From: Novosphingobium sp.
Lineage (GTDB): Bacteria; Pseudomonadota; Alphaproteobacteria; Sphingomonadales; Sphingomonadaceae
Direction of reading: 5' to 3'
NCBI RefSeq assembly: GCF_030699305.1
Contig: NZ_JAUYNB010000010.1
Coordinates: 248,001 to 312,000 of the forward strand
DNA: 64,000 nucleotides
Part shown: in pieces, positions 60,779-64,000 of the stretch
Position numbering within the stretch: the stretch's first letter is position 1
Layout of the letters: the number at the start of each line of letters is the position of its first letter
Notes under the pieces: model-generated
The model's input: only the letters and a program-made list of their open reading frames with translations
Database searches by the model: none
Told to the model about the DNA's origin: nothing
Made by a program: the position numbers and the translations under genes

Positions 60779-62386
60779 TCAGTTGGTCGGCAGCGAGGTG
60801 CACAGGCCGGTGTTGCCGCTGCCGAACGAGGCGGCGGTCGAGTTGCAGGTCCAGCCCTGATACCAGGTGTCGGCGCTGTCCTTGACCGCACCGATGTAGT
60901 TGGTGGTGGTGAAGAACCCGGCCGGGGTGAGCGTGATCCCGTTGAAGGTCACGCCGTTCAGCGTGGCGGCATCGAACGCGGTGACCGCGTTTTCGTTCGC
61001 ACCGTTGATGAACACGCTGGCCAGCGTCGGCGTGAAGCCGTCGTTGTTGTTGTTGCTGCCGGTGCCGAACAGCGCCGCCACCTGATCAACGGTGAGGCCC
61101 GAACCGACATACTTGGTCGCGCCGCACTGCATCACGACCGAACGGAAGCGCGGAGCGCCGAATTCGTCGATGGTCGCATCCTGCGTGGCGGAAGCGGTCT
61201 GGGTCCGGCTGACGCGCAGGCACGGATAGTTCGGGGAAGAAACGACGCCGTTGACCATGGTATAGTCGGTGCCGCCGCGCAGCAGCATCGCGGCGCTGGT
61301 ATCGCCGGTGTTGTTGCGGTGGATGAAGGTGAAGTTGGCCAGATTCACGTTCTGGCGCGGGGTCTGCCCGTCCAGCGCGTTGTCCGAATCGGCTTCGATC
61401 ATGCCGTTGCCGATGCCCTGGCGCTGTACGCCGATGACGTACTGGAAGTTACCCTTCAGGCCGGTGTCGGTATCCAGGTAATCGTCTTCCGCGCCCACCA
61501 GCACCAGGTGCTTCATGTTGACCCGGCCGCCGAACAGTTCGATCGCATCGTCAGAGCTGTTCACGCTCTGGATGTGATCCAGCACCGTGGCCGAACCGAC
61601 GCCCTGCAGGGTCAGCGATTGCAGTTCGGAGTTGCCCGACAGGACATAGCCCGAATAGCGGATCTGGACATAGCTCATCCGGCCCGAATTGTCGTTGGCG
61701 GTTGCGCCGCCATAGACCGCCGGATCGGTCGCGCCTTCGGTCTGGCGTTCGCAGGCGGTGGTGCCCGGCGTCGCGCCCGAAGCGGAACAGTCGGTGATCG
61801 GCGCACGGCCCGAAAGCACGACACCGCCCCACTGGCCCGACGAATTGTCGGTGTTGAGGCCCAGCACGTTGTCGCGGCTGGTGAAGATGATCGGGGCAGC
61901 GGCAGTGCCGACAGCGCTGATCTTGTTGCCGCGATTGACGTGCAGCCACGAAACGCCGGTGCCGCCATAGATGATCACGCCCGGTTCGATGGTCAGCGTG
62001 ACGTTGCTGTCAGCGGCCGAAGCGGTCGGCCCGCCATCGGTGCCGACATCGACGCGGCCCGGCATCTGGTAAAGCAGGCCCGGCAGCTTGGTGAGGGTGA
62101 TCGACCGGTTGACCCGCGCAGGCAGGCTGCACACGCGCCAGGTTCCGGTCGGGCCGGTGATCGTGCCGGCATCGGTCAGGCCCTGCGGGTCGGCGATGGT
62201 CGGGCAGCCGGACGCGGGCGTCACGGTGCCGCCGGTTGGCGTCGGGGTGGGCGTGGGGGTCGGCGTGGGAGCCGGGGTGATGATGACGTTGCCGCCAGTG
62301 CCGGGCGAAGCGATGTCGCTCGGACCGCAACCAGCGAGCGCCACTGCGCTACAGCCGACCAGGAACAAGCCTTGGATGTTCTTCAC
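60779..62386 (-). CDS. large surface lipoprotein with Pro-Thr linker, first gene of the TonB-receptor operon
   Basis: GTG start VKNIQGLFLVGCSAVALAGCGPSD lipobox, then PAPTPTPTPTPTPTGG; beta-helix-like LSGNSELQSLTLQGVGSATVLDHIQSVNSSDDAIELFGG. Confidence 0.85.
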   Translation of the reverse strand: MKNIQGLFLVGCSAVALAGCGPSDIASPGTGGNVIITPAPTPTPTPTPTPTGGTVTPASGCPTIADPQGLTDAGTITGPTGTWRVCSLPARVNRSITLTKLPGLLYQMPGRVDVGTDGGPTASAADSNVTLTIEPGVIIYGGTGVSWLHVNRGNKISAVGTAAAPIIFTSRDNVLGLNTDNSSGQWGGVVLSGRAPITDCSASGATPGTTACERQTEGATDPAVYGGATANDNSGRMSYVQIRYSGYVLSGNSELQSLTLQGVGSATVLDHIQSVNSSDDAIELFGGRVNMKHLVLVGAEDDYLDTDTGLKGNFQYVIGVQRQGIGNGMIEADSDNALDGQTPRQNVNLANFTFIHRNNTGDTSAAMLLRGGTDYTMVNGVVSSPNYPCLRVSRTQTASATQDATIDEFGAPRFRSVVMQCGATKYVGSGLTVDQVAALFGTGSNNNNDGFTPTLASVFINGANENAVTAFDAATLNGVTFNGITLTPAGFFTTTNYIGAVKDSADTWYQGWTCNSTAASFGSGNTGLCTSLPTN

Positions 62387-62678
62387 GATAGGTCCCCTTG
62401 GGTAAATTCGAGCGACGCGACCGAGTGTGCCGTCGCGACTCGCCAACTAGGGAACCGAGGTGACAGTTTGTTTGCGATTTCTTGACGAAGAATCTATCAA
62501 ACGTGCGACGGAAACGTGACACGCCGTCACACTTCTGCAATTCGAATCAGCCGGTTGCCTGATCCGAACTGCCGAAATCCGGTTTATTGCGCTTTTATGA
62601 CAATTGCGGATTTTTTTTGCACCGCTGCCGGGTTGCCCATACCTTCGCTTCAACAACGTAAAAAAGTGGAGAGATGTC

Positions 62679-63056
62679 ATGGCCCAAACCCTTATCCTCG
62701 CAGTCCTGCTCGCGGCCCAGTCGGCTGCTCCCGCCGTGCTGGTCGAAGCGCGCGGTGGTGACCGGGTGGACGTTGGCTACAGCGAACTCGCCGCCGGTCA
62801 GCCGCAAGCCGCGATTGAGCGGATTCAGGCGAATCGTGAACTCGATGCCAACGATCCGGCCGCGCTGATCAACCTGGGCGCGGCGCACGCGCGGATGGGC
62901 GAAGTGGCCGATGCCCGCGCGTTCCTGTCCGCCGCAATCGCCAGCCCGGACCGCTATGACCTGGAACTGGCCGATGGCCGCTGGATGGACTCCCGCCGCG
63001 CCGCACGGATGGCGATGGGGATGTTGCAAGAAGGCAAGACGCTGGCAGTTCGGTGA
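62679..63056 (+). CDS. small exported TPR-like protein
   Basis: MAQTLILAVLLAAQSAAPAVLVEARGG; YSELAAGQPQAAIERIQANRELDANDPAALINLGAAHARMGEVADARAFLSAAI. Confidence 0.78.
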   Translation: MAQTLILAVLLAAQSAAPAVLVEARGGDRVDVGYSELAAGQPQAAIERIQANRELDANDPAALINLGAAHARMGEVADARAFLSAAIASPDRYDLELADGRWMDSRRAARMAMGMLQEGKTLAVR

Positions 63057-63146
63057 CAATCAGCCGCAACCGGCGTTTCGCGCGCTCGCGCGCACGGACA
63101 CTATAGTTGGCCATTCAGTTCGCATTCTTGTCGGCATGACGAGAGT

Positions 63147-63164
63147 TCGTCACAGAGCTGTCAT
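63147..63164 (+). promoter_or_regulatory. candidate Pho box upstream of the virB1-like gene
   Basis: TCGTCAC-AGAG-CTGTCAT, second half matches CTGTCAT exactly; 35 bp before ATG. Confidence 0.5.
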
Positions 63165-63198
63165 GTAAAAAGCGCATTGCGCCCGCAAGGAGGGCGTA

Positions 63199-63816
63199 AT
63201 GCTGCACAATTCGCCGATTCGAGTACTGTTGGCCGGAATGGTTGCTGCGTGGGCTGTTGCCCCGGCATCCGTCCGTGCCGACGTGCTGGAGATCGGCGGT
63301 GACGGGCATAGCTGGGTTGCGGGTGGTCCCCGCGTGCCTGCGCCCGTTACGTATGCCGCATCTGCCGCGCCCATGGATGGCCCGGCCGCAGCGCAGGCTT
63401 CTCTCACCGAAGTCGATGCCGCTGCCGGTCCGCAGGACTGGCGCGGGCGCGTGGCGGAACTTGCCGCCAAGTATGATATCAGCCCGGCCCTGCTGGAAGC
63501 GGTGGTCTGGCAGGAAAGCCGCTGGCGCACCGAGGCGGTTTCGCCCGTCGGCGCGCGCGGGCTGGCCCAGTTGATGCCGGGGACGGCGCGCGATCTGGGC
63601 GTCAATCCCCACAACCCCAATGCCAACCTGGAAGGCGGCGCACGCTATTTGCGGATGCAGCTCGATGCGTTCGGCGGCGACGTGGAAAAGGCGCTGGCCG
63701 CCTATAACGCCGGGCCGGGCCGTGTGCAGGCCGCCGGGGGAATCCCCGCCATTCGTGAAACCCGGGAATATGTCGCTGCGATTCTGGCGCGCCTGTCCCA
63801 ACCTGTCCGGAGATGA
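63199..63816 (+). CDS. lytic transglycosylase, VirB1-like (SLT domain)
   Basis: ALLEAVVWQESRWRTEAVSPVGARGLAQLMPGTARDLGVNPHNPNANLEGGARYLRMQL...KALAAYNAGPGRV. Confidence 0.92.
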   Translation: MLHNSPIRVLLAGMVAAWAVAPASVRADVLEIGGDGHSWVAGGPRVPAPVTYAASAAPMDGPAAAQASLTEVDAAAGPQDWRGRVAELAAKYDISPALLEAVVWQESRWRTEAVSPVGARGLAQLMPGTARDLGVNPHNPNANLEGGARYLRMQLDAFGGDVEKALAAYNAGPGRVQAAGGIPAIRETREYVAAILARLSQPVRR

Positions 63817-63821
63817 TTGTC

Positions 63822-64000
63822 ATGCGTTCGCTGCGCACCCTGTTTTCCGCCGCCCTGCTTGCTCTTGTGCCGCAAACCGCCTTTGCCCAAACCGCCAACC
63901 CGGCCGGGTCTGGCCCGATCGTGGCCGCGCTTGGCTGGTTGCAGGGCACGCTGCTGGGCAATGTCGCCACTGCTGTCGCGGTGATGGCGGTCGCCGCCGT
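63822..64000 (+). CDS. TrbC/VirB2-like pilin subunit, N-terminus (runs off window)
   Basis: MRSLRTLFSAALLALVPQTAFAQTANPAGSGPIVAALGWLQGTLLGNVATAVAVMAVAAV; signal peptide plus hydrophobic helix, translationally coupled to virB1-like gene. Alternative start at 63813. Confidence 0.75.
   Translation, partial: MRSLRTLFSAALLALVPQTAFAQTANPAGSGPIVAALGWLQGTLLGNVATAVAVMAVAA

Noticed and set aside
62228-62285. Short tandem repeat gtgggc/gtgggg in the lipoprotein gene as a phase-variation tract
   Set aside because: It encodes the Pro-Thr linker in frame in 6-bp units, so length change would not shift the frame.
1-64000. CRISPR array, prophage or IS transposase
   Set aside because: No regularly spaced repeats, Cas, phage structural or transposase signatures seen on either strand in the translated ORFs.

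Overview
The window is about 64 kb of GC-rich alphaproteobacterial chromosome, most likely sphingomonad from its gene content and dispersed repeats. It is dense and mostly core metabolism: argD (partial), prs, glpX, hom, a tonB-exbB-exbD-exbD cluster, an Lhr-type helicase, a phosphomannomutase, mipZ, panC, an SPFH protein, terC, an sbtA/sbtB-like pair, recQ, an ArsR/methyltransferase regulator followed by metF and a split metH, arfB, pabBC, a HerA-like ATPase, dxs, two amidohydrolases plus a POT symporter, ihfB, tRNA-Leu(UAA), and ppx/gppA. I saw no IS element, prophage or CRISPR array. The most interesting region is the right end (about 57-64 kb). It holds ppx divergent from an atypical PhoB-like regulator, a lipoprotein plus TonB-dependent receptor operon, a TPR protein, and the start of a probable chromosomal VirB-type T4SS (VirB1-like lytic transglycosylase, then a VirB2/TrbC-like pilin that runs off the window). 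Pho-box-like 7-4-7 repeats precede both the regulator and virB1. Other notable signals are a perfect 11-bp-arm palindrome before the methionine-cycle ArsR gene, metH split at its interdomain linker next to a repeat remnant, an operator-like inverted repeat before the SPFH gene, a decayed duplicate of the herA-like 3' end flanking a three-PDZ gene, and MITE-like inverted repeats. All product calls come from reading the translations; no database search was run.
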